From: Armatimonadota bacterium
GTDB taxonomy: Bacteria > Armatimonadota > UBA5829 > DTJY01
Length of the DNA stretch: 54,598 nt
Direction: 5' to 3'
Assembly: GCA_017993055.1 (NCBI GenBank)
Contig: JAGONM010000024.1
Location: forward strand, 1-54,598
Below the pieces are notes generated by a model. That model had not been told where the DNA came from. It worked only from the letters and a program-made list of their open reading frames with translations, and did not search any database. A program made the position numbers and the translations under genes. Positions 44,694 through 52,291 of this stretch are shown here, piece by piece (positions within the stretch are counted from its first letter, which is position 1; each line of letters begins with the position of its first letter).

Positions 44694-45647
44694 TTACTCT
44701 TCCGGACACGGGTCGGGGTCGTCATCTCTCCACGCGCCAAGTATCGGCAGCCCTTCAGGACTCTGGCCGGGTGAGTCCCCAAACATGTCGGCGACATCCA
44801 TGTCAATCTTCTTGTTCAGCAGCGAGAGCGGGATGCCCATCGGGCAGGCGCGCTCGCACTCGCCACAACCGATGCATCGGCCCGCGAGGTGCATCGCCCG
44901 AGTCATGTGGAAGAACCAGTTCGTCGTCGGGTCGGTCGAACGGGTCAACCACATCTGGCCGAGCTTGTCGGTGAAGCACTCCTTGCAGTAGCATGCGGGG
45001 CAGGCTTGACGGCACGCATAGCACCGTATGCAGTTCGTGAAGTGCTTCCCCCAAAACTCCCGGCGCTCGGACGGCGACATCTTCTCATACTCCTCGACTG
45101 AGGTCTTGGAGTCGGTAATCGGCGTTCGAGCGGGCTGCTCGCCGATCTTGATGTCCGCGATCGCCGGATCGCCGAGCGTGCAGGAGAGGCACTTGGCGAG
45201 GAACGCCTTCTCCCTGGGTATGCTCACCTCGCCCGATCCGCTGGTCACCTTGATGCCGTCGTTCACCCACTCGACCGACTTCACGTCGGCAAGATCGATC
45301 TCTGCCAGCGCGTCGAGGTTCAGTACGCCGGGGCAGGGGACGACGATGGTCTTCACATCCTCGCGCTCGATCTGGTTCTCCTTCAGCAGTTCGACGACCG
45401 ACTTCGCGTCGCAGGGCTTGACGACAACGGCGACCTTGCCCTGCTTTACGGCTTGGGGCAGATAGACGGCGAGGTTGTTCACGCACGTCGGATTCCACAC
45501 CAGACGCTCGACGTCCTCCGGCGACCTGGCCCACAGGGGCGCGCAACTGAACGGCGCAGTCCCCGCTTCGTATCCGATGATGATATCGGACTGCCCGCCT
45601 TCCAGTAGCTCTCTCGCTCTGTCTCTGAGCTGCACTTCGAACTCCAT
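44694..45647 (-). CDS. flxC: 4Fe-4S dicluster subunit, F420-hydrogenase-beta-like (FlxC-like)
   Basis: The protein has 317 residues. The first half has VAVVVKPCDAKSVVELLKENQI and TIVVPCPGVLN, typical of the FrhB/FdhB-like fold. A CLSCTLGDP segment follows. Ferredoxin-type motifs are CIRCYACRQACPACYCKECF (about 217) and CIGCGECERACPMGIP (about 267). The ATG at 45647 overlaps the flxD stop (TGATG), so the two are translationally coupled. Role: iron-sulfur relay in the NADH-oxidising module. Confidence 0.82.
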   Translation of the reverse strand: MEFEVQLRDRARELLEGGQSDIIIGYEAGTAPFSCAPLWARSPEDVERLVWNPTCVNNLAVYLPQAVKQGKVAVVVKPCDAKSVVELLKENQIEREDVKTIVVPCPGVLNLDALAEIDLADVKSVEWVNDGIKVTSGSGEVSIPREKAFLAKCLSCTLGDPAIADIKIGEQPARTPITDSKTSVEEYEKMSPSERREFWGKHFTNCIRCYACRQACPACYCKECFTDKLGQMWLTRSTDPTTNWFFHMTRAMHLAGRCIGCGECERACPMGIPLSLLNKKIDMDVADMFGDSPGQSPEGLPILGAWRDDDPDPCPEE

Positions 45648-46111
45648 CACCCTACCGCTCCAACGCCTTTGAACGGGCCGACCTTCCTGACCTGCTCGGT
45701 GAACTGCTCCACGACCTCGGCGAACTTCTGGCCCTCGGCCGCGGAGATCCAGTCGAAGTGGAACCGCTCCGGCTCGATCCCCATGAACTCAAGCATCCGC
45801 TGGAAGAGCATGATGCGCCGCCGGGCGTAGTAGTTGCCCTTCGCATAGTGACAGTCGCCGGGATGACAACCCGAGACCAACACACCGTCGAATCCGCGCT
45901 CAAACGCCTTCATCACGAACTGTGGATCGATGCGTCCGGAGCACGGTACCTTGACGACGCGCATGTTCGGCGCGTATTTCAGCCTGCTCGACCCGGCGAG
46001 GTCCGCGCCGGCATACGTACACCAGTTGCAGAGGAATCCGATGATCTTCGGCTCCCATTCCCTTGGCGGCTCCTTCGCCTTAACCTCTTCGATTACGGTA
46101 CTGTCTGACAT
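45647..46111 (-). CDS. flxD: MvhD-like [2Fe-2S] protein linking the Flx module to HdrA (FlxD)
   Basis: The protein has 154 residues, the MvhD (delta subunit) family. The cysteine set is IGFLCNWCTYAGADLAG, VPCSGRIDP and GCHPGDCHYAKGN, the full pattern that binds the [2Fe-2S] cluster. In methanogens and Flx-Hdr bacteria it passes electrons from the hydrogenase or Flx module to HdrA. It lies nine bases after hdrA and overlaps flxC. Confidence 0.92.
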   Translation of the reverse strand: MSDSTVIEEVKAKEPPREWEPKIIGFLCNWCTYAGADLAGSSRLKYAPNMRVVKVPCSGRIDPQFVMKAFERGFDGVLVSGCHPGDCHYAKGNYYARRRIMLFQRMLEFMGIEPERFHFDWISAAEGQKFAEVVEQFTEQVRKVGPFKGVGAVG

Positions 46112-46120
46112 GTGTTCCGC

Positions 46121-48103
46121 CTATTCCGCAAACGCAAGCGCATCAATCTCCGACAGAATCTGGTTGTCCTTGAAGCCCCTCAGCTGAATGGACGACGACC
46201 GGCATGCAGCAACGCAGGTGCCGCATCCATGGCAGAGGCCCTCGTTGACGGCGGCCACCGTCCTGATCGGATTGCCCGCGCGGTCGCAAATCGTCTTCTC
46301 CTCAATCGCGGTATACGGGCAGACCTCCTTGCAGAGCAGGCAGCCCACGCAAGTATCTTCGTTCACCTCCGCGACAGTCGGTTCGGACTCGATGTACTCT
46401 TTCGAGAAGAGCCCGAGCACTTTCGCCGCCGCGCCGGACGCCTGCGCGACGGAATCCGGGATGTCCTTCGGGTACTGACACGCCCCCGCGAGATAGACCC
46501 CGGAGGTGAGGACCTCCACGGGCTTCAGCTTCGGATGCGCCTCGCTGAACCAGTTGTACTCGTCGGTCGAGATGCCGAGCCTGCGCGCGAGGTCCTTGGC
46601 ATCGGGCTGGGCCTCCATCGCGGAGGCGAGGACCACCATGTCCGCCTCGATCTCCACCGGCCTGCCCGCAAGGGTGTCGGTCCCGCGCACGATCAGCTTG
46701 TCGCCCAGGGGATAGACCTTCGAAACGCGTCCTCGGACGTAGATAGCGCCGTACTTGTCAATGGCGCGGCGCACGAACTCCTCGTAGCCCTTGCCGTTCG
46801 CGCGGATGTCCATGTAGAAGACGTAGGCCTGCGCGTCGTGGTTCTTCTCCTTCAGGAGAAGGGCGTGCTTCGCGTTGTACATGCAGCAGACCTTCGAGCA
46901 ATAGGGGTAGCCGTGCTCGTCATCGCGCGAGCCGATGCAGGATATGAATACGACGCTCTTGGGCACCTTTCCATCGGACGGGCGAACGAGCTTGCCGTCG
47001 GTGGGGCCGGAGGCGTTGATAAGGCGCTCGAACTGGAGCCCCGTGATGACGTCCGGGTACCTGCCGTAACCGAGGTTGCCATATGCGGCGGGGTCCCAGA
47101 CCTCGAAGCCGGTCGCCGCGACGATCGCGCCATAGCGGTCGTTGACGATCTCATCCTCCTGCTCATACACGACGGCGTCCGAGGGACAGATCTTCTTGCA
47201 CACGCCGCACTTCCCTTCCTGCTGGAAATAGCGGCAGGCGGCGCGGTCAATCACGGGAACGTTCGGGACGGCCTGGGGGAAGGGGACGTAGATCGCCTTG
47301 CGCTGCCCGAGCCCGCACTCGAACTCCGAGGGAAGCTTGACAGGGCACTTCTCATAGCAGACTCCGCATCCGGTACACTTCTCCATGTCAACGCTACGCG
47401 CCCGACGGCGGATGGTCACGTCGAAGTTGCCCACGAACCCCGAGACGCTCTCCACCTCCGCGAAGGTCATGATCTCGATGTTCGGGTGCGACGCGCAGTC
47501 CACCATCTTAGGCGTCAGGATGCACGCGGCACAGTCGAGGGTGGGGAAGGTCTTGTCGTACTGAGCCATGCGACCGCCGATGGAAGGCGTCTTCTCGACG
47601 AGGGTAACCTTGTACCCCGCGTCGGCGATGTCGAGAGCGGCCTGGATCCCCGCGACGCCGCCCCCGATCACCAGGGCTTTCTTTGTAAGAGGGATCTGTT
47701 GCCGGAAGAGCGCCTCGTTACGGGCCACCTTAGCCACGGCCATCGCCGTCAAATCTATCGCCTTCTCCGTAGCCGCGTCTTTGTCCTCGTGAACCCAGGA
47801 GCAGTGCTCCCGTATGTTCGCCATCTCGAAGAAGAACGGGTTCAACCCCGCCTCGCCTATGCATCTCTGGAACGTCGGCTCGTGCAACCGAGGCGAGCAC
47901 GAGGCCACCACGACCCGATCCAGCTTGTGCTCCTCGATCGCCTGCTTGATCAGGTTCTGTCCCGGCTCCGAGCACATGTATTTGTAGTCGGTCGCGTAGA
48001 CTACCGACGGCATCTTCTTCGCCGCCTCGGCTACCTTCGCGACGTCCACGGTTTTCGCTATGTTCGATCCGCACCAGCAGACGAATACGCCGACTCTTGC
48101 CAT
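46121..48103 (-). CDS. hdrA: Heterodisulfide reductase subunit A, electron-bifurcating flavoprotein
   Basis: The protein has 660 residues, as in methanogen HdrA. The N-terminal part has VFVCWCGSNIA. The FAD Rossmann motif is VIGGGVAGIQAALDIADAG (about 147). Cysteine clusters follow at CTGCGVCYEKCP (about 240), CGVCKKICP (about 297), CVGCLLCKEVCP (about 595) and CHGCGTCVAAC (about 632). HdrA holds the bifurcating FAD and sends electrons to HdrBC and to ferredoxin. The longer frame would start with TTG at 48109; the ATG at 48103 is preferred and has AAAGG upstream. It begins 21 bases after hicB with no promoter between. Confidence 0.93.
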   Translation of the reverse strand: MARVGVFVCWCGSNIAKTVDVAKVAEAAKKMPSVVYATDYKYMCSEPGQNLIKQAIEEHKLDRVVVASCSPRLHEPTFQRCIGEAGLNPFFFEMANIREHCSWVHEDKDAATEKAIDLTAMAVAKVARNEALFRQQIPLTKKALVIGGGVAGIQAALDIADAGYKVTLVEKTPSIGGRMAQYDKTFPTLDCAACILTPKMVDCASHPNIEIMTFAEVESVSGFVGNFDVTIRRRARSVDMEKCTGCGVCYEKCPVKLPSEFECGLGQRKAIYVPFPQAVPNVPVIDRAACRYFQQEGKCGVCKKICPSDAVVYEQEDEIVNDRYGAIVAATGFEVWDPAAYGNLGYGRYPDVITGLQFERLINASGPTDGKLVRPSDGKVPKSVVFISCIGSRDDEHGYPYCSKVCCMYNAKHALLLKEKNHDAQAYVFYMDIRANGKGYEEFVRRAIDKYGAIYVRGRVSKVYPLGDKLIVRGTDTLAGRPVEIEADMVVLASAMEAQPDAKDLARRLGISTDEYNWFSEAHPKLKPVEVLTSGVYLAGACQYPKDIPDSVAQASGAAAKVLGLFSKEYIESEPTVAEVNEDTCVGCLLCKEVCPYTAIEEKTICDRAGNPIRTVAAVNEGLCHGCGTCVAACRSSSIQLRGFKDNQILSEIDALAFAE

Positions 48104-48124
48104 CCCCAATGACCTTTCAGATAT

Positions 48125-48343
48125 CTATGCCGCCACGCGCACGTGCGTTATCAGCAGCTTCTCTTCCCCGCACACCTCTTGCCCCTCCTCGCGCAGGCAC
48201 CCCAGGTGGCATTCGATCGCGTCCTTCGTGTTCTCGATCGCTTCCTCGACCGTCTCGCCCTGCGACAGGCATCCCGACAGCGCCGGCACCTCCGTCCAGT
48301 AGCCGCCCTCCTCAGCAGGGTGGATGATCACCGTGTATTCCAT
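48125..48343 (-). CDS. hicB: HicB-family antitoxin
   Basis: The protein has 72 residues with the short HicB partial RNase-H fold: YTVIIHPAEEGGYWTEVPALSGCLSQGETVEEAIENTKDAIECHL. It neutralises the HicA RNase. It is too short for a separate C-terminal DNA-binding domain, so autoregulation by HicB is doubtful. It starts three bases after the hicA stop, and both lie in the same direction inside the hdr operon, between hdrB and hdrA. Confidence 0.9.
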   Translation of the reverse strand: MEYTVIIHPAEEGGYWTEVPALSGCLSQGETVEEAIENTKDAIECHLGCLREEGQEVCGEEKLLITHVRVAA

Positions 48344-48346
48344 CTC

Positions 48347-48568
48347 TTACCCCCTCAGGAATCCGAGGAATTGGTCAACCGTCAGTCCCGCCTTTCGGAT
48401 CGCCGCCTGTAACAGGCCGACCTTGACCTCTCCGTGCCCGGGTACCGTTATCAACTGCCCGTTCGGCATCTTTATGTTCACGTGACTGCCCTTCCCGGGC
48501 CGCTTCATGCCTCCCGCCTTCTCCAGCGCCTTGATGATCTCTTCGCTCCGCAGCCCCCTCGGAATCAT
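48347..48568 (-). CDS. hicA: HicA-family mRNA interferase toxin
   Basis: The protein has 73 residues with the double-stranded-RNA-binding-like HicA fold. The catalytic histidine is H29 in GKGSHVNIKMPNG, followed by ITVPGHGEVKVGLLQAAIRKAGL. It cleaves mRNA when not bound by HicB. The start is six bases after the hdrB stop, with GGCGGAG directly upstream, so it is expressed from the hdr operon rather than its own promoter. Confidence 0.9.
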   Translation of the reverse strand: MIPRGLRSEEIIKALEKAGGMKRPGKGSHVNIKMPNGQLITVPGHGEVKVGLLQAAIRKAGLTVDQFLGFLRG

Positions 48569-48574
48569 CTCCGC

Positions 48575-49441
48575 CTACTCAGCGCCTATCCCGGAGAGGA
48601 CCCGCGTCGGATCCACCATCAGCCGCTTGAGCCCCAGGTCCGCCTCCGCGACCCCGAACGCTACCCCCATCAGCTGCGTGAAGTAGAAGACCGGCAGGTC
48701 GAACTTCTCGCCGTACTTCGCCTCCGCCTGAGCCTGCCGCGTGTCCAGGTTCGCCTGACACAGGGGGCACGCCGCCACGATGCAGTTCGCCCCCGACCGT
48801 TTCGCCATCGAGAGGATCCCCTGCGCCAGCTTCACCACGATGTCCGAGCGCGACAGAGCGAGACTCGCCCCGCAGCACTCGTTTCGGAACGGCCACTCGA
48901 CCGGCTCCGCGCCGATCGCCGCCATCAGCCCGTCCATCGAGGTCGGGTTCTCCGGGTCGTCGAAGCATGCCACCTTCGGAGGGCGGATCAGCAGGCAGCC
49001 GTAGTAGCATGCCGGCCGCAACCCCGCCAGTTCCCGCTTCACGCGCGCCCGTATCTCCTCCGACGGCACCGCCGACAGCGCCTCCAGCATCGAGAGGATG
49101 CCGATCTTCCCCTCATACGCGAGGCCCGTCTTCTCCGCCACGGATTTCACCAGCCCCGGGTCGTCCTTCGCCAGGTGATCCGCCGCCTTCAGCCGGCTGA
49201 AACACGCCGCGCACGGCGCAACCACGTCGAGCCCCATCTCTTCCGCCTTCGCCAGATCGCGAAGCGGCAGGGCCAGCCCCAGTTCCTTGTTCGTCGCGTG
49301 CCCCGACGTCGCCCCGCAGCAGTTCCAGTCCGGGATCTCCTCCAGTTCGATGCCCAGCTCCCGGCAGACCGCCCGCGTCGAGAGGTCGTATTCCTTCGAT
49401 GTCGAGTGCAGCGAGCACCCCGGATAGTATGCGTACTTCAT
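48575..49441 (-). CDS. hdrB: Heterodisulfide reductase subunit B (CCG-domain protein)
   Basis: The protein has 288 residues with two CCG domains. The first runs from YPGCSL through NCCGATSGH to CAACFSRL. The second runs from YYGCLL through NECCGASLAL to CPLCQANL. These hold the two non-cubane [4Fe-4S] clusters at which heterodisulfides, or here possibly DsrC-like or other thiol partners, are reduced. It works with HdrC and HdrA. It starts 15 bases after the hdrC stop. Confidence 0.93.
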   Translation of the reverse strand: MKYAYYPGCSLHSTSKEYDLSTRAVCRELGIELEEIPDWNCCGATSGHATNKELGLALPLRDLAKAEEMGLDVVAPCAACFSRLKAADHLAKDDPGLVKSVAEKTGLAYEGKIGILSMLEALSAVPSEEIRARVKRELAGLRPACYYGCLLIRPPKVACFDDPENPTSMDGLMAAIGAEPVEWPFRNECCGASLALSRSDIVVKLAQGILSMAKRSGANCIVAACPLCQANLDTRQAQAEAKYGEKFDLPVFYFTQLMGVAFGVAEADLGLKRLMVDPTRVLSGIGAE

Positions 49442-49456
49442 CGTATCCCCTGACCT

Positions 49457-50020
49457 CTATCCCTTCGTCCCCTTGAACACCCGCTTGATCTCCCGCATCC
49501 CTCGTATCGCCTTCGGGACGAGCACCAGCTTCCCTTTCAAAAACATCTTCGCGCCCAAAATCAGGTCCGAGAAGAGGTCCAGGCTCCTCAGCTTGTATTC
49601 CCCCAGCATGCTGACCTCGTGCACCCGGCCCATCCGCTCCACCGACCGCAGGAACGTCTGGTGGAACGTCTTCACCTTCGGTTCGGGGCAGGCGATCCCC
49701 CGTCGGATGGATATCTCCCTCAATGCATCGTTTATCCGGCTGATCTCTATCCCCCGGGGGCACCGTGTCGCGCAGGTCTCGCACCCTACGCACAGCCAGA
49801 TCATCGAAGACCCCAGGACCTCCCGATCCAACCCAAGCTGAACCAGCCGGCTCACCTGGTTCGGCATGATGTCCGCCGCGTATGCCACCGGGCACCCGCC
49901 CGTGCACTCCCCGCACTGGTAGCACGACTTTATGTTCTGGCCGCTCAGCTCCTCCACCTCGGCGAGGAACGACCGGTCGTCCGTTATCAGCGTTCTTTCT
50001 TCCATCAGGGCCTCAGGCAT
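49457..50020 (-). CDS. hdrC: Heterodisulfide reductase subunit C (two [4Fe-4S] clusters)
   Basis: The protein has 187 residues, typical of HdrC. The ferredoxin motifs are CYQCGECTGGCPVAY (about residue 35) and CVGCETCATRCPRGI (about 77), followed by a helical tail. It relays electrons from HdrA to HdrB. It is the first gene of the nine-gene operon; AGGAG lies seven bases before the ATG. The upstream leader contains a palindromic repeat element and the promoter has a Rex-like operator. Confidence 0.92.
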   Translation of the reverse strand: MPEALMEERTLITDDRSFLAEVEELSGQNIKSCYQCGECTGGCPVAYAADIMPNQVSRLVQLGLDREVLGSSMIWLCVGCETCATRCPRGIEISRINDALREISIRRGIACPEPKVKTFHQTFLRSVERMGRVHEVSMLGEYKLRSLDLFSDLILGAKMFLKGKLVLVPKAIRGMREIKRVFKGTKG

Positions 50021-50052
50021 CAGGTGTCTCCTGTCGCGTCGCAGCAGAGCCG

Positions 50053-50213
50053 CCTCTCGTTACGGCTGCGCCTACTCGAGGCTCACGGGGTTTCGAACGA
50101 GGCACAAGGGGTTCACGCCTTCCCGCACCAAAACCGACCTCCTCAAGCCAAGTACCGACCTCCTCAAGCCGAGTACCGATCTCCTCGAGTAGCCCGAAGG
50201 GCGTACCGAGAGG
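50053..50213. repeat. Composite repeat element in the hdr operon leader (L arm, tandem units, R arm)
   Basis: This 161-bp element is bounded by inverted arms. The L arm (50053-50081) starts CCTCTCGTTACG and ends CTACTCGAGG. The R arm (50183-50213) is the reverse pattern, with one base change (CGTACCGAGAGG). Inside are one clear and one degenerate 21-bp unit of the GAGGCTCACGGGG type (from 50078) and two of the CTCCTCAAGCC type (50139-50180). It lies between the hdr promoter (50245-50273) and hdrC, so it is transcribed as part of the 5' leader and can fold into long hairpins. Confidence 0.8.
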
Positions 50214-50244
50214 TCCTCCCGCCCCCGTCACGCTGCACGCAGGC

Positions 50245-50273
50245 ATTATAGCACTTTGTGCCAAATGTCACAA
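50245..50273 (-). promoter_or_regulatory. hdr/flx operon promoter overlapped by a Rex-like operator
   Basis: On the minus strand, TTGTGA (50268-50273), 17 bases, then TATAAT (50245-50250) preceded by TGC. An 18-bp palindrome, TTGTGCCAAATGTCACAA (50256-50273), covers the -35 and half of the spacer. It matches the Rex consensus TTGTGAA-N4-TTCACAA at 11 of 14 fixed positions and has the exact length. Rex represses NADH-linked genes when NADH is low, which suits an NADH-oxidising Flx-Hdr complex. The leader would be about 218 bases. Confidence 0.65.
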
Positions 50274-50458
50274 TGTAGGCCCGGGACGACTTCCCCGAGC
50301 CTCATATCCCATTTATCCACCCGCCGTCCGCATTCCTCCTGCCCCCACGCGCAAAAAAGGGGCAGGGCCCATGCACTCGGCCCCGCCCCAGTCACGGAGA
50401 TCACTAACGACTTCCTTGTCTCATGTCTCGCGCTTCCTGCTTCGAGCTTCTCCTTCGC

Positions 50459-51118
50459 CTACGCCGCCAGGTCGCCCCGTGCCGCGATCGTCTCCGCCGC
50501 CGACGGGGCGGAGAGGTCCTGCGCCGTCGTGCCCCTGTACCGTACCACGTACGTGTAGTCCGTCGCCGGCCCCGTCACGTAGTCGTAGTGCGGCGACTTC
50601 GTCGCCGACGCCACCAGCGTGTACTCTTCATCGTCCGACCGTTTCCGGTAGATGTTGCCCGCCTTCACTCCCTCCGGTTTCCCGTTCCGATTCTCCTGTT
50701 GAGGGTTCGGTCCCCAGTGTATTGTGATCACTCCCACGCGTGACTCCAGGAATACCTCCGGCACCATCTCCTCTATCGGCGTCGCCTGCTGCGCTATTGA
50801 CTGAGGCCTCAGCCCCAACAGCGTGCGAAGCTGGTCCGTCATCCCCGGATGGTTGTTTATCCGGCGTACAAGCGGCCTCAGAATCTCCTCGCTCGTCTTT
50901 CTCGATCCCTTCTTCGCCTCGCTTGCCGCGCGGGCCAGCCCCGACTGAAGGCCGTACGCCTCAAGCCGAGTGATAAAGTCGTCCTTCGCCTCCGAAATCG
51001 GCACCAGGTCGTCGGTAACCAGTCCAACTGCAGCCAGGTTTACCTCCAGAATATTGACGAAGTTGATCAGCCATGCCTCATAGACTTCGTCGTTGACGGG
51101 AATGTAGTTCTTTGCCAT
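50459..51118 (-). CDS. Hypothetical protein with a C-terminal fibronectin-III-like segment
   Basis: The protein has 219 residues. It starts MAKNYIPVNDEVYEAWLINFV, a helical N-terminal domain (about 1-110) of a type I associate with uncharacterised proteins beginning MAKNYIP. A beta-rich C-terminal part (about 130-205: GVITIHWGP, GNIYRKRSDDEEYTLVA, DYTYVVRYRG) looks fibronectin-III-like. There is no signal peptide. AGGAGG lies nine bases before the ATG. It is flanked on both sides by 21-bp repeat regions. No function can be assigned. Confidence 0.75.
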   Translation of the reverse strand: MAKNYIPVNDEVYEAWLINFVNILEVNLAAVGLVTDDLVPISEAKDDFITRLEAYGLQSGLARAASEAKKGSRKTSEEILRPLVRRINNHPGMTDQLRTLLGLRPQSIAQQATPIEEMVPEVFLESRVGVITIHWGPNPQQENRNGKPEGVKAGNIYRKRSDDEEYTLVASATKSPHYDYVTGPATDYTYVVRYRGTTAQDLSAPSAAETIAARGDLAA

Positions 51119-51159
51119 ACGTCAATGCCTCCTTGTGTCATGATGCGCCGTGCCGCCGA

Positions 51160-51305
51160 TGACGGGCTCCATCCCCGCAGGGACGAGCCTCATCCCGCGA
51201 GGGTCCGGCGCCGTCACCGCAGGGACAAGCCCCGTTCCGCGAGGGTCGGGCCTCATTCCTCGAGGGATAAGCTCCGTCCCTCGAGGGAGGGGCCGCGTTC
51301 CGCGG
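51160..51305. repeat. Degenerate 21-bp tandem array, third unit type
   Basis: Seven degenerate 21-bp units follow each other, each opening with GG or TG and closing with CCGCAG, CGCGAG or CTCGAG. The unit differs from those of the neighbouring composite elements but keeps the same period and the same CTCGAG-like junctions. On the minus strand the array reads as heptapeptide repeats (RGMRPDP-like) without a start or ribosome site. Confidence 0.75.
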
Positions 51306-51439
51306 CTCGAAAAGCCCGGCTCGTGCGCGGCGGGCTCCCCCGCACCATTGCGCGGCCCGCCTTCTAATATGTATTGTGGCATTCCGCCGGGAGTCTCTTT
51401 ACCCCCGCGCGGCAGGGCAGGGCAGAGCGGAATACCGAC

Positions 51440-51735
51440 CTCCTCGAGCTTAAGACCCTTCTCCTTGAGCCAAGTACCGATCTCCTTGAGCCAAGTACCG
51501 ATCTCCTCGAGCCAAGGACCGACCTCCTCGAGTAGCCCGAAGGGCGTAACGAGAGGCCTGACCACCACCCTCGTGCCGGAGCCGCCTCTCGTTACGGCTC
51601 CGCCTACTCGAGGCTCACGGGGTCTGTGAGGAGCAGCACGGGGTTTGGGAGGAGGCTCACGGGGTTTGGGAGGAGCAGCACGGGGTTTGGGAGGAGCCTC
51701 ACGGGGTCTGTGAGGAGTTACACGAGCCCGGGGAG
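51440..51735. repeat. Composite repeat module 1: A units, R arm, spacer, L arm, B units
   Basis: Four A units of 21 bp (CTCCTCGAGCCAAG-type, 51440-51523) run into the R arm (51526-51556). A 28-base spacer (GACCACCACCCTCGTGCCGG core) leads to the L arm (51585-51613), then six B units of 21 bp (GAGGCTCACGGGG-type, 51610-51735). The R-spacer-L part is an 88-bp imperfect palindrome: CGTAACGAGAGG pairs with CCTCTCGTTACG, and CCTCGAGTAG pairs with CTACTCGAGG. Confidence 0.85.
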
Positions 51736-51796
51736 GTGATGGCCGTGGTCGCCGTCGAAATGCCTCCGAAACAGAACGTTTGGAGCAGAGACCGAT

Positions 51797-51850
51797 CTCT
51801 CTGAGCCAAAGACCGACCTCCTCGAGTAGCCCGAAGGGCGTAACGAGAGG
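51797..51850. repeat. A unit and R arm upstream of the GIY-YIG gene
   Basis: One A unit (51797-51817) and an R arm (51820-51850) end 31 bases before the GIY-YIG start. Together with the L arm at 51585 this bounds a 266-bp element (51585-51850) with inverted ends. The unrelated filler at about 51736-51790 shows that the inside of the element can vary. Confidence 0.75.
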
Positions 51851-51880
51851 TGCACTATCCTCTCTTCTAAGGAGAACATG

Positions 51881-52291
51881 ATGGGGCAGCCCTTCTACGT
51901 CTACATGCTCTTGTGCGCGGACGGCACATACTATGTCGGCCACACGGATGATATGGAGAACCGCCTCGCCGAGCACCAGCACGGAGGCAAGTGCGTCTAT
52001 ACCAGTCGGAGGCGGCCGGTCCGGCTTGTCTGGTGCGAGAGTCTGCCCACGCGTGATGAGGCCAAGATTGCCGAGCGAAGAGTAAAGAAGTGGAGTCAGG
52101 CGAAGAAATCGGCCCTGATCAGGGGTGACTTCGCCGGACTCAGTGAGGCGGCGAAGAAACGCGACTGGGAGGGCCACAAACAGCGCCTGGCTGCGCGCTC
52201 CGATTCAAAGACCAACGCCCTCAAGTCCGAGACTGATCTCCTCGAGCCGAGTACCGATCTCCTCGAGCCGAGTACCGATCTCCTCGAGTAG
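51881..52291 (+). CDS. GIY-YIG nuclease family protein with a repeat-derived C-terminus
   Basis: The protein has 136 residues. The GIY-YIG core is FYVYMLLCADGTYYVGHTDDMENRLAEHQHG (residues about 5-35) with the catalytic tyrosines and arginine, then YTSRRRPVRLVW and EAKIAERRVKKWSQAKK. This is the small UPF0213/YhbQ-like type. From about residue 117 the chain is made of the 21-bp A unit: the heptapeptide DLLEPST repeats twice and the stop is the TAG in the R arm. AAGGAG precedes tandem ATGs at 51878 and 51881; the second has better spacing. It sits inside the repeat cluster and may be linked to the spread or maintenance of the repeats; this is inference. Confidence 0.82.
   Translation: MGQPFYVYMLLCADGTYYVGHTDDMENRLAEHQHGGKCVYTSRRRPVRLVWCESLPTRDEAKIAERRVKKWSQAKKSALIRGDFAGLSEAAKKRDWEGHKQRLAARSDSKTNALKSETDLLEPSTDLLEPSTDLLE

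Noticed and set aside
46112-48112. 666-codon plus-strand open frame opposite hdrA
   Set aside because: It mirrors hdrA on the other strand, is arginine/valine/histidine-rich with no domain, and arises from GC-rich codon use in the real gene.
51122-52177. 351-codon minus-strand frame across the repeat region
   Set aside because: It consists almost entirely of 21-bp repeats read as heptapeptides and runs antisense to the GIY-YIG gene. Repeats of length divisible by three stay open in many frames, so openness is not evidence of coding.
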